Part shown: positions 24,073-36,167 of the stretch, in pieces | How positions within the stretch are numbered: position 1 is the stretch's first letter | Layout: every line of letters starts with the position of its first letter | Assembly: GCA_026724425.1 (NCBI GenBank) | Contig: JAIUCV010000002.1 | Coordinates: forward strand, 2,175,001-2,239,000 | Length of the DNA: 64,000 nt | Direction: 5' to 3' | Source of the DNA: Erythrophleum ivorense | Taxonomy: Eukaryota; Streptophyta; Magnoliopsida; Fabales; Fabaceae | Notes under the pieces: model-generated | The model's input: the letters and a program-made list of their open reading frames with translations, nothing else | Database searches by the model: none | Told to the model about the DNA's origin: nothing | Translations under genes and position numbers: made by a program

Positions 24073-25000
24073 ATTGAAGAATGCACCTAGAGGGGGTGAA
24101 TAGGTACTTTTAATAATAAAATTACTAATCTCAGTTAAAACTGTAGAACTGAAAACTTTGTCGACAAATTAAGATCTTGTTGACAAGATCTTCTATAATG
24201 TGTTTGAAAAGTAAAGATCAAGGAGACAAACTAAGACCTTGTCGATAAGGTTTTAGTACACAGTTTGAAAAATAAAAATAAAGAGTAAAAGAAGGGGAAC
24301 ACTTGATATATCCTAGTTCGGTCCTCAAGACCTATGTCCAGTCCCTTGATGCACAACAAGGGATTTCCACTCAGTTAAATCAGAGTTTACAGCAAGTACA
24401 CTAGATTTTAAACTCACCTAGAACTTTTACAGATTTTAATAGCTTATACACAGCATTTTCTTCTTTTTCTCTCACAGTTGCTATACTATTCAAGACTTCT
24501 TATAGAGATCAGCACAAGTCTTACAGATTAACTTCTCAATAGACAAAACACAGAGTATGTGCAAATTACAAAATGAGGTATGAATTTTCTGTGTTATGGT
24601 GCATTGCAAGTGCAGCTTCAACAGATATATATACATAGAAAACTAGTCGTTGCTCCATCTCCTTCATGTTTGTTCGTTTAAATACAGAGGTGGTTGAAAA
24701 GTCAAGAAGTGGCTGAGCGTTTTAGCGGAAGATTAGTGAAGCTCCAATCAATTTGCTCAGAGTATTTTGCATAGATCTTTTCTTTCGGTCATCATCATGA
24801 TAGAGAAGTAGGTAGTTTTTATGTTTTCGATGACTGAATAGAAAGAGAATAGTTGACTTTGGAGCTAAGCAGAGACATAATCCTAGTATAGAGTCAGCTT
24901 TTAACTTTTAGCTTTTTAGGACAGTAGAAACAAAGTTTATTTAAAACCTTTATGCTTTCTGTAGGAAGTATAGAAAGTAACAACTTAAAAGATTATCTTG
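24073..25000. repeat. Unclassified dispersed repeat (GGGGGTGAATAGG type)
   Basis: The block starts near GCACCTAGAGGGGGTGAATA and includes TAGTTCGGTCCTCAAGACCT about 250 bp on. From memory, phrases like these recur in plant intergenic repeats, but I cannot assign a class. It contains no long frame, primer-binding site or paired LTR that I can see. Boundaries are approximate. Confidence 0.35.
24163..24286. repeat. 62-bp tandem repeat carrying stem-loops
   Basis: Two diverged direct units begin at 24163 (GACAAATTAAGATCTTGTTG) and 24225 (GACAAACTAAGACCTTGTCG). Each contains a short inverted repeat, near-perfect in the first unit (AAGATCTTGT / ACAAGATCTT) and weaker in the second. The pair lies inside the unclassified repeat block. 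Confidence 0.6.
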
Positions 25001-25411
25001 GGTGGGCTTTTATCTGATTTGGACTTTTGGAATTATCAAACATAAATGGATTGAAAGACCATTGGGCCAACAAATATAACGAAGCAAATTTAACAATTTC
25101 TTTAGAATTAGCGCTATATTTGAACGGACTAATTCTCGTGGTCTATAGGCTCCAGTAAATAAGTTGCCACAATACTACGACAAATCACAAGGGTGTCTGG
25201 ATCAAATATACACGTTTTATATTCTTCTTAATTTCAAATGCACACCAACTCAAAGATTTCTTTTTTGGCCTAGTATTGGTCTTATCCGATGTTGTATATA
25301 ATTAATACAGTGAATTGCGTATTAATCTAATCTAATTTTTTATTGTTCTAAAAGACGTAACAAATATTAAAACTCTGAATATAGATGACAAAAAGACAGG
25401 CAGAAGCTTAA

Positions 25412-25413
<2 letters not shown>

Positions 25414-25479
<66 letters not shown>
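25414..25479. repeat. Compound (CT)n(CA)n microsatellite
   Basis: About 17 CT units run directly into about 15 CA units. Confidence 0.95.
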
Positions 25480-25481
<2 letters not shown>

Positions 25482-26991
25482 GTATATGAGTCATTTGAAG
25501 ACAACTTGTGAATTGACTAGGCTCTATATCCTCATAAACTGGCGCAAGCTAAGGTGATAGAGAAAAAGGAAAAGGGATGGAACAAGACATATATAGAAAA
25601 GGACGTAAGGGATCAATTAAGATGGGAAACAACAAATTTACCATGTACATGATATTTTTGCGTCCCTTGGAAACGTTCAATATCAATCAGCTATGTTTTG
25701 AAGACTATTATAGTAATGATTCATTTCAACTTTCGGGAGCAAGGATAAGTTGGTGGATCCCAACAATAAGTGACCGCCCACTGGTTCTGCTGCTTTGAAA
25801 GTAACCCCCAATTAAAAATAAGAGCATTATTTACCAACTATTTGTGCCACTAATATATTCGATTCAACTCAGATATAGAAACTTGCTATATCTTAGCCTC
25901 CTTATCGTAATACAGTGAAGTGAAATGAATCAGAAAAGAAAATTGTGAAATGGGGAAATGCAGATATTTGCGATAAGATCACTGACAAATGATTGTGACA
26001 TATGCGATCTTGATAATAAGAGTTTGGGTTTATATCTAAGGAAATCCCGGGAATGAATGATTCTTCCTTGTTCTCGGATAGTAACATGGCAAGACTGGGT
26101 AAGCAAATCACATCACTGTGGTGTTATCAGTAACATCTATTTTGTACGTAGAATAGGAAAAAAAATAAAATAAAGAATAATTTTTAATTTTTAATATTTA
26201 TTAAAAATAATAAAAAATTAAAAACTATTGAATAATAATTGCAAAAATATTATAAAAAATATTTTTTTTAATCATGCCAATCTGAGCCTAACTCCAATGA
26301 GTAAGTGATAATGTTGAAAATAACAAGAGAGCCAATCAAAGAAGAAAAATGAAGTTTCAAAAAAACAGTGGAAGATTCTGAAAAAGAAGATTACCGACCT
26401 GTTTAATATTGTCTCCTTCACTTCTGGTAAGTCTTAACTATAGTTTAGCTCCATAGGAGTAGTATAATGATGAGCTTATTTACGGAAGATTCATGAAGTG
26501 AAGTAATGACATTGCATCGATCTGCGTTAACATTTGATGCAATTAAAAATTTAAAGTAGTGGGTGCTGTGCAGAAATGACGATAATGGAGTGGGCCATCC
26601 TGCCCTGGATGCAATGTTTGTTGTACACGCGTAAGATGCAGCAGCTGTACCTTCTTCCACACCCTCCGGCCTACTCTATCATCTAGAAATAAAAATTAAA
26701 AAAAAATAATTTTAAAAATAAAAATAATTTTAATACTCTAATTTTTAATAATTAAATAAAAATTATAAATATAAAATAAATATTATACATAATTATTTTT
26801 TCTCTTAATTTCTTTCATTATATCAAATAAGATGTAAGCTGTTGTCAAGATTCTAATCAACTTAAAAAAAATAATTAATAAGAGTTTAAAAAATTTTAAT
26901 GTTAAAAATAAATATATTAAATGATAATTATATAAATAAATTGAATTTTAGATAATATGCCAAGTTTTATGTATAGTTATTTGCTAAAACC

Positions 26992-27030
26992 TAATAATAA
27001 TAATAATAATAATAATGATAATAATAATAA
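26992..27030. repeat. (TAA)n microsatellite
   Basis: About 13 TAA units with one TGA interruption. Confidence 0.92.
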
Positions 27031-27382
27031 TTCTATCCGATGTTTCGGGTTCCATGAGCTCTATCAATCCTGGGGTCAGTTTGTTCCTGCTTCACTCATC
27101 CAAATTTCTTTCTCATAATATGTTGGGCACGCTTAGAATTACGTAAATTTTTTAAATATGATTATTGCATTATATATTCAATTAGTACATCGAACGACAA
27201 CTTATTGATACCATTAATTATAATATAATTAATGAGAAGTTAAGAAAACCTTTCCAAAGTGTCTGTTACATAATTAAAACATGTTGTTTTATATATACTT
27301 TATCGATAGAGAAAATCGAGCATAGTTCACATCAAAATTATAGTTCCGTAATAGCAACACTCACTGTTAAGACTTTTTAGTT

Positions 27383-27404
27383 GTATATATATATATATAT
27401 ATAT
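27383..27404. repeat. (TA)n microsatellite
   Basis: About 11 uninterrupted TA units, about 420 bp beyond the 3' end of the SAG20-like gene. Confidence 0.9.
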
Positions 27405-27822
27405 GCCAGTGAGTCAAGTAAATTATTAAAAATTGTCACCACCAGTGTCTCTTTTCTCGCTAGCAACCGCCATAGGAAGGTGAAAATACAGATCATGTCA
27501 AGAAACCAAAGAATGCTGCATAACAAAGAGAACAGGGTCAAAGAAAGCGTAAAACGAACACACATAGATATTGTTATTGGTTCATTAAAACACCAGAATA
27601 CAGCATCGTATAAAGGATACCCGTGCGACCACCGGGATATACCAATCATGCTTCCAAACATATCTCAATCACACAGACAACACGAGATAAAACTATAACC
27701 AAACACACACTATATATAACAAGGGGAATCAGAATCACATTTCCCTTTCCCTGTAGTTGAACCAAGCAAGTCACGGCCTTTTACGTATTAAGTAGTGGTA
27801 ATGGGCGCACGTGATTACAGAG

Positions 27823-28365
27823 TTATAGGGCCAGGACGAGTCCCGGCACTGATTTGCCGACCAGGTTGGAGACGGTGCTCTCCCAGACGGAGTCGTCGGA
27901 GGGGTTGGAATGGCCGAAGCGGGTGACGGTGAGGGAAGTGTTGAAGTACTCCCTGACTTGGGTAATCATCCCATCCGTGATGGTCCAGGCGTGGACCCAG
28001 GAGATGGAGCGGGAATTGTTGCAGCCCTCCACGAGGACCGTGGGCCCGAAGGAGGTGATTGACTGAGGAACGAACCGAAAGGTGTGGTCGGAGGAGGGTT
28101 CACCGGTGAGCATGCGCATCAAAAACTGATCGGAAGGGGGACCGTGGAACCACCATTCGAGATCGGGGGCCACAATCCTGACCACCGTGTGGGAATCGCC
28201 TGAGTTTAAGGCCTCATATAGAGTCAGAACCAGCCTCTTACTGCTGGAATCACCCTCTTCCTTGCTTCCCTGAGAGTTAGCCAGTTCTTGCGAGGATGTT
28301 TTCAGAGCAAATAGGGTTATGGAACTTGGAGACAGGTATAGAACTGAACCAGTTTTTGAGGACAC
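27823..28365 (-). CDS. SAG20: SAG20/WUN1-type wound- and senescence-associated protein (NTF2-like)
   Basis: Single-exon frame of 180 residues. After a Ser-rich N-terminal stretch (about 1-42) the NTF2-like fold begins at RLVLTLYEALNSGD, continues through LEWWFHGPP and FRFVPQSITSFG, and ends its core at WVHAWTITDGMITQVREYFN. This order is typical of plant wound-induced protein 1 and senescence-associated gene 20 proteins. Established knowledge: these are induced by wounding, ethylene and senescence, and their biochemical role is not settled. The first Met is used because the next in-frame Met lies well inside the fold. The gene is GC-richer than the deserts on both sides. Confidence 0.9.
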   Translation of the reverse strand: MSSKTGSVLYLSPSSITLFALKTSSQELANSQGSKEEGDSSSKRLVLTLYEALNSGDSHTVVRIVAPDLEWWFHGPPSDQFLMRMLTGEPSSDHTFRFVPQSITSFGPTVLVEGCNNSRSISWVHAWTITDGMITQVREYFNTSLTVTRFGHSNPSDDSVWESTVSNLVGKSVPGLVLAL

Positions 28366-28874
28366 GAGGTGATGAGGGGCGGTATTAATAGGAAAATGGT
28401 AGTGTGGGGTTTTAATATCCTACTTCTTGTACTACATTACGTCTTTTGTGGTCACCATTCATACTGAAGAAAGTCTCATGTTACGTCTGTGACGTTGAGA
28501 AGATGCTACGGTGAAATCTGTGCCTTAAATATGAGATGGGAATGCTCTTAATTTGATTTACTTTTTCAATTTCTAATTTTATTTTTTTAATTTAAATAAA
28601 TTACATCTTATAAATCGGTAATTCTTTTATTTTATGAACATAAAGATAATTCAAAAAAAAAAACTAAAAAACTTTAAATGAAAAGTTCATCTATATACAT
28701 GTATATTTATTTCCTCTTCAACCTAAAGAGCAAAATACAGTAATTTTCTTTCACAGGATCGAGTTTCTTCCTTCCCCTTCATCGTACAATTGCATCGCAG
28801 CACGTAGGATTTATCAGTTGCGTAATTGATGTGTTGCAGCATTGGTGTTTTAAGAAAACAAAACATGAGATTAA

Positions 28875-29191
28875 GGTCTTGTTTGATTTTTTGTTTTTAG
28901 AATAATTTTTTATTTTTAAAAATAAAAAATAAAAAAATTATTTAATAATATATTTTTAATGAAGTGTTTTGTAAAATAAAAAAATAAAATTTTATTATTA
29001 AAAATAGAAAAATCAGAATATTTTTTAAATATTTTGTAATTTTTGTTTTACAAAATTAGAGAAAAAACAGAAAATAATTACTTTTCAGAATAATGATTCA
29101 AATGTATTTTTTAATTTTTTTGTTCTCAAAATTTATTCTAAAAAATATTTATTTTAAAAATATTAAAATAAAAACAATTTCAAACAGGCTC
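28875..29191. mobile_element. Tourist-type MITE (PIF/Harbinger-derived)
   Basis: A 317-bp AT-rich element is flanked on both sides by TAA (28872-28874 and 29192-29194), the typical 3-bp target of PIF/Harbinger elements. Terminal inverted repeats are GGTCTTGTTTGA on the left and GAGCCTGTTTGA (other strand) on the right, 9 of 12 identical. There is no coding capacity. The inner sequence continues the inverted symmetry with T-rich and A-rich arms. Confidence 0.75.
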
Positions 29192-30275
29192 TAAGATTTT
29201 ATATTAGGCTATCGGAGAAACCAAAAAATAAAATATTGATAACATATGAAAAATTGAAAATTTTCATTTTTATGATAAGAGATAACATAATATTTTAACT
29301 ATTATCAAATATTATTCTTTTTGCATAAACCTTTTCTATTGTAATTTAATAACAAGATATTATCTCATATGTCCTTGTCTCCAAAATTAATAAATAGGCA
29401 TGAGATGAGAGAAGAGACAAGAATGAGTTTTAAGTTGGCCTGAATTACCATGTTGTGCAGTATTTGAGCTATTTAAATTAAATTTGAATGATTTAAATTT
29501 TAGTTTATTTTTAATTGATAATTAAAAAAATATTTTTAGCCTATATTTTGTAGTTTTTAATACTCAGAAATATGAAGAATAAAAAAAAAATCGACCATTC
29601 AATTTTAATCTCATATGCTTAGAAGCAATGTACATGCTGTGCCCCAACTTCTGATTCGACAAGGGTAGCAAGGTATGCTGTATTTGGAAAATCGTTACCT
29701 CATCTCCAAATCATGTTTCAGAGAAAGCAAGAAATTGAAGTTTCTATTAAACTGTGATTTTTCAACGTGGTACCAAACAGGCTAATAGTAGAAAGAAGAA
29801 CGTCAAGCCAACTTTAGTTGACCCAAAAAGTAAGGGAGGTTCAGGATGTGACCGTGAGGTTACGTTTTTGTGTCTCTGCTATCTTACGCTAACACGTTAA
29901 TTGATTGAGCTTAACTTTCTTGGCTTAGTCCAATTACGAACCAAGCCTCCATATTACTTCATTTGACCTAACGTAATAAATTTTTTAATTGGGTAACGTA
30001 ATATGTTAAATTTTATGAAAAAAATTTCATTGCGGGACATTATTTCACATAAAGAGTAAGGTGGGATGCGGATTCTTTCAAGTACAATAAAAGAATAGAC
30101 TTATATACATGTCAATTAAAATTATTTTTTTAGACGAATTTACTTAAGAACTTATCTACTACATTAACATACAAATTTTTAGTTTTGCAATAAGCAGCTT
30201 GGTCTTCAAATTAAGTCACATCATGATCGCAGATAAAAAAGTTAACTTTGTTATTTAAAAATGCATATAACTAAT

Positions 30276-30294
30276 TATATATATATATATATAT

Positions 30295-30342
<48 letters not shown>
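30276..30342. repeat. Compound (TA)n(GA)n microsatellite
   Basis: About 10 TA units, then AA, then about 22 GA units. Confidence 0.95.
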
Positions 30343-30346
<4 letters not shown>

Positions 30347-30879
30347 AAGGGGCTAATGGGATGACGTAGCAGTTGATAATTATAGAAATGAGTGACATGC
30401 TTTTGTAACAGAGGGCGACGACAAATATAACGGAAAAAAAAAAAAAAGCCAACCAAAGACAAGGTATTGTCAATGAGAAAGAGAGAAAAATAGAAACGGT
30501 GGGAGAAGTAGGATGCTTTGGCAGTTTTGGGGTATCCCATTGCTAAATGAATTTTATGTAATAAAAATTACTAGTATATCCCCATTTTGTATGGGGCTTA
30601 CATTTCTAATCTTTAAACTTAAAATTTTTAATTAAATAGATAACAAAATACATTTTAAATAAAAAAGTATGACACAATTTTATTTATTCTCTTCATTTTT
30701 TATATCTTTCTCTCAATTTGAAAAGTAGTTAACTATTTATTTACTTAAAAAGATTTAAATACTTATTTTTTGTATACAAATTTTCTCTATTTTTTTTTTT
30801 GGAGGGGGGAAGGAAACATAATGATCATATTTTTGGTTAAAAGATGTAATAATGAGAGAAATATACAATGTAAATAGAT

Positions 30880-31013
30880 AGAAGTAGGTGGAATAGAAAA
30901 TAATTATTTTATTTTTATTTTTTTAAAAATATTTAATAAATAAAATAATAAATATAATAAATATTATATAAATTATATAAAAAAATTATATTTATAATAG
31001 AACGAACCAAACG
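30880..31013. repeat. AT-rich repeat, related copy 1 (MITE-like)
   Basis: It shares AATAATTATTTTATTTTTAT and the following AATAAATAAAATAATAAATATA phrase pattern with the block at 31660-31790. The right end GAACGAACCAAACGGAACCT resembles the CCAAAC-type ends of Tourist-like MITEs. The left end was not resolved. Confidence 0.35.
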
Positions 31014-31659
31014 GAACCTTACAAAATCTACACTGTTAAAGCAATCCAACTATTCTTGTACTGCCATGTTGCTGTGCATATTGCATCTTTCTTTTTATTA
31101 TATTTAAACGCTATTATAAGCTTTGTTGATGAGTAAAAATTTTAATTATGAGAATAAAAAATTTTAATCATGAGAATAAAAATTTAAATTTAAAAATTAC
31201 ATTTCAAAAACATTAATTATAAAAATAAAAATTTTGACTGTAAAAAAATTGAAAAAAGAAAAAAGAAAAAAATTCGTTTCCTATTTTTCTCTCTTCATCT
31301 GCGCGCGCATGGCGTTGGAGCAACCAAACGGAAACAAGATTAGGGAATAGGTATGACAGCTGGGGAGCATATATAGCAGTGGATTTCTACTGTACACTGT
31401 CTCTGCGTTTTCCAAAAGCAGAAGGAAAAATCTACCCTGATAACGACTATCACTATCTGTTCAATATATATGTAAATATTATATAAGATGGTGGATTACT
31501 CACTAACTTTTATCGGTTTTCTATTAAACAAGTAAATCTGGGGACGACTTAGTTAAGAGTGGTTTATTCATATATGAATCACTACATTATTTAGAAGGTT
31601 TATAATTTATTTAGTTAAAGGATATAATGGTAAAAAAAAATGTAAAATGTGAGAGAAGG

Positions 31660-31790
31660 TGAGATAAGAAATAATTATTTTATTTTTATTTTTAAAAAAT
31701 AATTTAATGAATAAAATAATAAATATAAAAACATTATAAACATTACAAAAATTACATTAAAAAATATTTTCACTTCATACCCAACCATAC
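31660..31790. repeat. AT-rich repeat, related copy 2 (MITE-like)
   Basis: Diverged copy of the 30880-31013 block in the same orientation. The right end reads CATACCCAACCATACAGGGT. No target duplication was found. Confidence 0.35.
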
Positions 31791-34520
31791 AGGGTTTTAA
31801 AGTCCACTTAAAGGTTTTGTAGTATGGCGGCTTACAAACTGATAAATCAGTACCCATTTGTTAGGTTTCTCCGATGTTAGGGGGGTGCTCTTATTTTCTG
31901 AAGAACAATTAAGTATATAAATTAGGTAGGGAATCAGATAGAATTCATAGAAGTTAAATATGAATTGGAGGACTTAGTTGCCCGTCATGAAGATGAACAT
32001 TAATTGGAGGGTTTGGTTACCCGTTTGGTGGTTTTCGCCATATCATTGTACTTTTTCTAATTGAGTGATCACCCTATATCTCTCCCGTCACCGAATTGAT
32101 CGGTAGATCATCCTAGTTGGTTGGTTGATTAAACTCTCTTGTTTTTTTTTTTAATTTCGGGCAAAAATAAATCCGAAGCTGTGAGTTTGTAATAGAACTA
32201 TAAAAAGGAGACATGCATATCAACAGATATAGTTTAAATTTTTAAGATCTAGTTTTAGTATGACACAGACGTATCAGGATTCAAATTATTGTGCTATATA
32301 AGTGTGCAAGAACAATCATATGTTTTTTATACACTTTGTATGGTATATATTCAGTCTAGAACGTACTATTTTCCTTTTTTTAAGAGATTTGAAGGTATAA
32401 AAGCATACCAAAATTAGATGCATCCATAAGCATTGCCAATATTGAGTAAAATATCTTGGGTCTAAAATAATACGCTATCTTATTTGAGGGTAGCTAAGTC
32501 TACACAAGACATTCAATCCAGCATTTTTGAGATACCCAATCAAAGGCATAGGCTAAATAAATAAGTTTGAAATAAGATGGCTCTACCGCGAGGGTGTGTC
32601 AATACAAATAACCTTCTCTTGTATGTGATATTACCATATCTCACCAGTATCATGCCTTCACCTTTTGCATATACAAAATATCAAGGTAATCTTTCAGACT
32701 TCATCATCATCAAGAATAATATGCCATTTTATCTGGATATGTGTGTTTGTCATGTTGTGGGTTGGGATGGATGCGTATGTAACCAAATAAGCACTACCCC
32801 AGTAGCAACTATCTATGTAATATCCATTATTCGATGCGTCCCACACTCTTTTCCCTTTCATTACCCTGACTCTCTGTTAATGTCATCATCTGATGTCTTA
32901 CGTTTCACTTTACAACTAGGATCAAGTTCGGGATAAATATCTCAATTGCTGACCAAGCGAAACTTGGTCATAGGTCCTCAGAGGTAGTCCTCAAGGCTGA
33001 GCTGGAGTTCAGTTGTCCGATGGCTTTTCTGACATAATTTTGAGAGACTAAGACCTCTATAATTACTCAAAGTTAAGTCAGTAAAAATTTTAAACAATGC
33101 AAGAAATTTAGAGATTATATAAGTGATCTCTAAAGGGTAGTGTGATAATTTTCAGAGGTCGAATAATGACAAATAATAAAACACGTGAAGACTCCTAATT
33201 CGGCTCGAACGATATAGTATTGAAGTAGTTAGGGAGAGATGCAATGCGAACATACCGTTCATACATGCTCCCTTAGGGCAGGTGATGTTTCAATGGGAGT
33301 GAACAATTTGTAAACAGTAAATGGTAAGTAAACCAAGGAAAGGTATTCCAAATTGATACTTATCAATTCCATTTATCCATATTAAAATTTCACAATTTAT
33401 ATAATATTTCACTGGAAGTTTTAGGACAGTAAGTGGGTTATATTGCTAGCTGAATCAAGAACCAGATGCTATATACGCGAGTCGAGGGATTAGATCCAAG
33501 AGTTTCCTGTAGTGTTCATGAAATTTGTTAGTGTAAATGAGACATGAAAACTAACTTAAATTTAGCGAGTTCCTATGAATAAGATTTGGAAGTTTTCTTT
33601 ACAATCGACCAAAATGTCAAAACAGATCACATAAGAATTAAAAAAATATTAAGTGATTGCAACTAAATTTCAAACAACTTGATTTCCTTAGCCGGTTTGT
33701 CAACATATCAAATTAGTTCTTTGAACTTATACTGAATGCAAAAACTGTAACTTAAATTTTTTTTTTCTCGTTACATCACAAACAAAGCAAAGAATAATTG
33801 AGCTGTTCAAGTTATTGGATGGGTCAACATTTGCCAGGTCTGCACAAGCAGTTGTGTTTCGTGGCTCATAGTTGTGACACTTTTATTAAGGCTAAGAACA
33901 TGGTTAGATTCAGAAAAAGGAAGAAAGCAAAAGGGCTGATATACATATGAGCAGAAACTGTTTTTTATATCCTGAATTCCTTCACTAAATTATGGTGATA
34001 GCCTTATTGGATAATTATACCATTTGCTGATATTGATCGTATCTCAGTAAAGCAACATACAGATACAATTGGTGCACTGTGTGTCTTGGATTGAACAAAA
34101 AGAAAGGCTGTAAAAGTTATGACCATTTATCAAGGCCTCTGCCAATATCCCTCAGATCAGCATGGAAACTTCACACCTATTATTAAGTCGTTCCTTCAAG
34201 CCGAATTGGAAATCAAAATCTGGTTGTAAATTTGGAGTCATTAACATTCTAGATTCACACAACAAGGAGCACAACTCAAGCACGTAAATGCTTTCTGCAA
34301 TCATTTCATATCTGTTATTTTGCTTAACATATGCTATATAATACGATAAACATGAAAAAGGTAAGCAACGAAGATATCAAAAATGCTTATAAGAGAGACA
34401 GACACAAGCATGACCTATTAAGAACTCGATGTACGAAAAAATTCAATGGATCATTCCATGGAATTAATGTCACATTTACATTCCAAGAGGAAAAAAGCCT
34501 CAATCCCTTTTATTTGGAGG

Positions 34521-36167
34521 CTAAGGGGCTTCTCTGTGCATAAAAGGTGGAGCTGGTGGGCTCATTTCTCCATCTTGACCTCTTTCAAAAGACTCTTCCC
34601 TTACAGTAGATAATGGCTTATCTGGACTATGATATTCCTTTAAGTGATTACTCGGAGCAAGAGGTCTAGATGTTACGATCTTGGAAGGAGAAGAGTTGGT
34701 TCTCACAGGAGAACCTGTGGCATCTTCACGAGGCAAAGGAGAAATTAGTGGTTGGACACTAGTATCACCTCGTTTCCTGTAGAATTTATCTTCTACAATA
34801 TCATAGGAGTTCCCAGTACGTGCTTCTTGAGCAAGAGAGCACCAGCAGCAGCACAGCCAAAGTGTGCAATCAGAAACTGAGGGTTTACCAAAACAGAAGT
34901 TATAAGCAGGCAAGTTGAACCTCTTTCTCATTTGGATCCTCCAAAATCCACCGTACAGTAAACCAAAAACACACAGAACAATTCCAATACCTACCATAGC
35001 CTGCCTAACACTGTCATCATTGATATTAACAGCAGCCAAGGTAAAAATCCAGAAGGGGGCCATGCAGAACAGAACAAAAGTGGCAATATGGACATACATG
35101 TTTCCAAAGCCAAGTCTCTCCATATTCCACCCAAACACACAAAAAGTACAGAAAAGGGAGAGATATGCTAGAGAAATATCATCCCAAATGTCAAGTATTC
35201 CTCCGCTCCATTGTGGTCTATTCTCAATGACCATTTGTTCATCTCTTGAAGCAAATGAAAATTTTTTCGTAAATGATTTCACTCTCGGCTGCTCTGGCTT
35301 AACCTGTGCTTCTTCATCTATCTCCGAATCATAGTCCTTACCAAGAGGGCTAAGAATGGTATACATGCCAGCAATTGCAGGAGCACCAATTGCAAAAGAT
35401 ATGCATATTCCAACTCCTACAGCCGGTCGCTCGGATCTTTTATACCCCAAGTTTAGACCACAAAGTGCATATTGAGCAAAACAGTTCACATGAAGGAGAA
35501 TGACCACTACCATCATGTGTGCCCACTCATGGGGCTTATATGTCCCATTCTTGCAGTAAACCTTTCTAAGTCTGGAGATATCATTTGGTCTCCATCTGCA
35601 CAGAAGTACAAGGTGATAAATCCTTTTGGGATGCTGATACAAACACATGAGCGTAAACAGTGCATTGAGTATTTGGTTGTTTACTTCAAACCAAGCGTTC
35701 CTCTCAGACTTCTTTGGCAGCACGCCATTCAACATTCCAGTCATGACTAGGAAGAGAATGGCCCCTGAAACAGCAACACAAATGATCCACACAAAAAGGG
35801 CAATGTTCATTGGGTCTCTGATCCACTCTTGGCACTTCCTTTTGAGCGAATCCCAATCAAGTTTTTGGGCAAAAATGCCACTAAATCTTTCTCTAAAGCC
35901 ATGTGAACCAGAAGAAGGCACAGACTGTGAAATCTGGTCTCTGGCAGAAGCAAGTCGCTTGAATTTGGCAGAGGCTGAACCAAATTTAAGGAACCTTATC
36001 CTATTAAGCAGAGCACTCGAGGTGTCCTGAAATTTTCTTGGAGGATTTTCACTGCTTATAAGCGTCCTCCGAGATGTTGAGATTTCAATTGAAGTTAAAT
36101 CCTTCAGTTTACTTTCATTAGATTCCTCGATCTCATCTTTCCGGTTCCCATTATCAACTGAAGCCAT
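34521..36167 (-). CDS. PLAC8 family membrane protein with DUF2985 region
   Basis: Uninterrupted coding frame of 548 residues from the MASVDNGNRK start; an in-frame Met nine codons earlier (36194) is possible but less likely. The soluble Ser/Lys-rich N-terminus (about 1-110) is followed by several hydrophobic segments, at about 121-142, 216-236, 252-272, 333-345, 357-380 and 392-408. The Cys-rich PLAC8 signature sits at about 421-455 (Cys425, Cys434, the CCC at 439-441, then CSLAQEAR). The C-terminal tail is Pro/Ser-rich. Plant PLAC8/DUF2985 proteins are poorly characterised; relatives with PLAC8 domains act in organ-size control or in calcium or cadmium transport. Function here is not inferred. 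Confidence 0.9.
   Translation of the reverse strand: MASVDNGNRKDEIEESNESKLKDLTSIEISTSRRTLISSENPPRKFQDTSSALLNRIRFLKFGSASAKFKRLASARDQISQSVPSSGSHGFRERFSGIFAQKLDWDSLKRKCQEWIRDPMNIALFVWIICVAVSGAILFLVMTGMLNGVLPKKSERNAWFEVNNQILNALFTLMCLYQHPKRIYHLVLLCRWRPNDISRLRKVYCKNGTYKPHEWAHMMVVVILLHVNCFAQYALCGLNLGYKRSERPAVGVGICISFAIGAPAIAGMYTILSPLGKDYDSEIDEEAQVKPEQPRVKSFTKKFSFASRDEQMVIENRPQWSGGILDIWDDISLAYLSLFCTFCVFGWNMERLGFGNMYVHIATFVLFCMAPFWIFTLAAVNINDDSVRQAMVGIGIVLCVFGLLYGGFWRIQMRKRFNLPAYNFCFGKPSVSDCTLWLCCCWCSLAQEARTGNSYDIVEDKFYRKRGDTSVQPLISPLPREDATGSPVRTNSSPSKIVTSRPLAPSNHLKEYHSPDKPLSTVREESFERGQDGEMSPPAPPFMHREAP

Larger units (their letters stand above)
19564..27822. other. 8.3-kb gene desert with decayed repeats
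   Basis: No complete gene is recognisable. Contents, left to right: AT-rich DNA with a repeat shared with 49.7 kb (about 20940-21300), an orphan exon-like island (21732-21850), a hAT-like CCCGATTA-rich region (about 21937-22755), a long-TIR element (about 22974-23695), an unclassified dispersed repeat with tandem stem-loops (about 24073-25000), and CT/CA, TAA and TA microsatellites. Other short open frames look like chance. Confidence 0.6.
28366..34520. other. 6.2-kb gene desert
   Basis: No gene is supported. A Tourist-type MITE (28875-29191), a TA/GA microsatellite (30276-30342) and two related AT-rich blocks (about 30880-31000 and 31660-31790) lie here. A 119-codon frame at 32577-32936 has no recognisable family or exon partners. 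The 32.9-33.3 kb stretch is less AT-rich and may be old transposon DNA, but no hallmark motif was found. Confidence 0.55.

Noticed and set aside
32577..32936. 119-residue plus-strand frame in the second desert
   Set aside because: No recognisable domain, no exon partners, and no coding-like composition compared with its surroundings.
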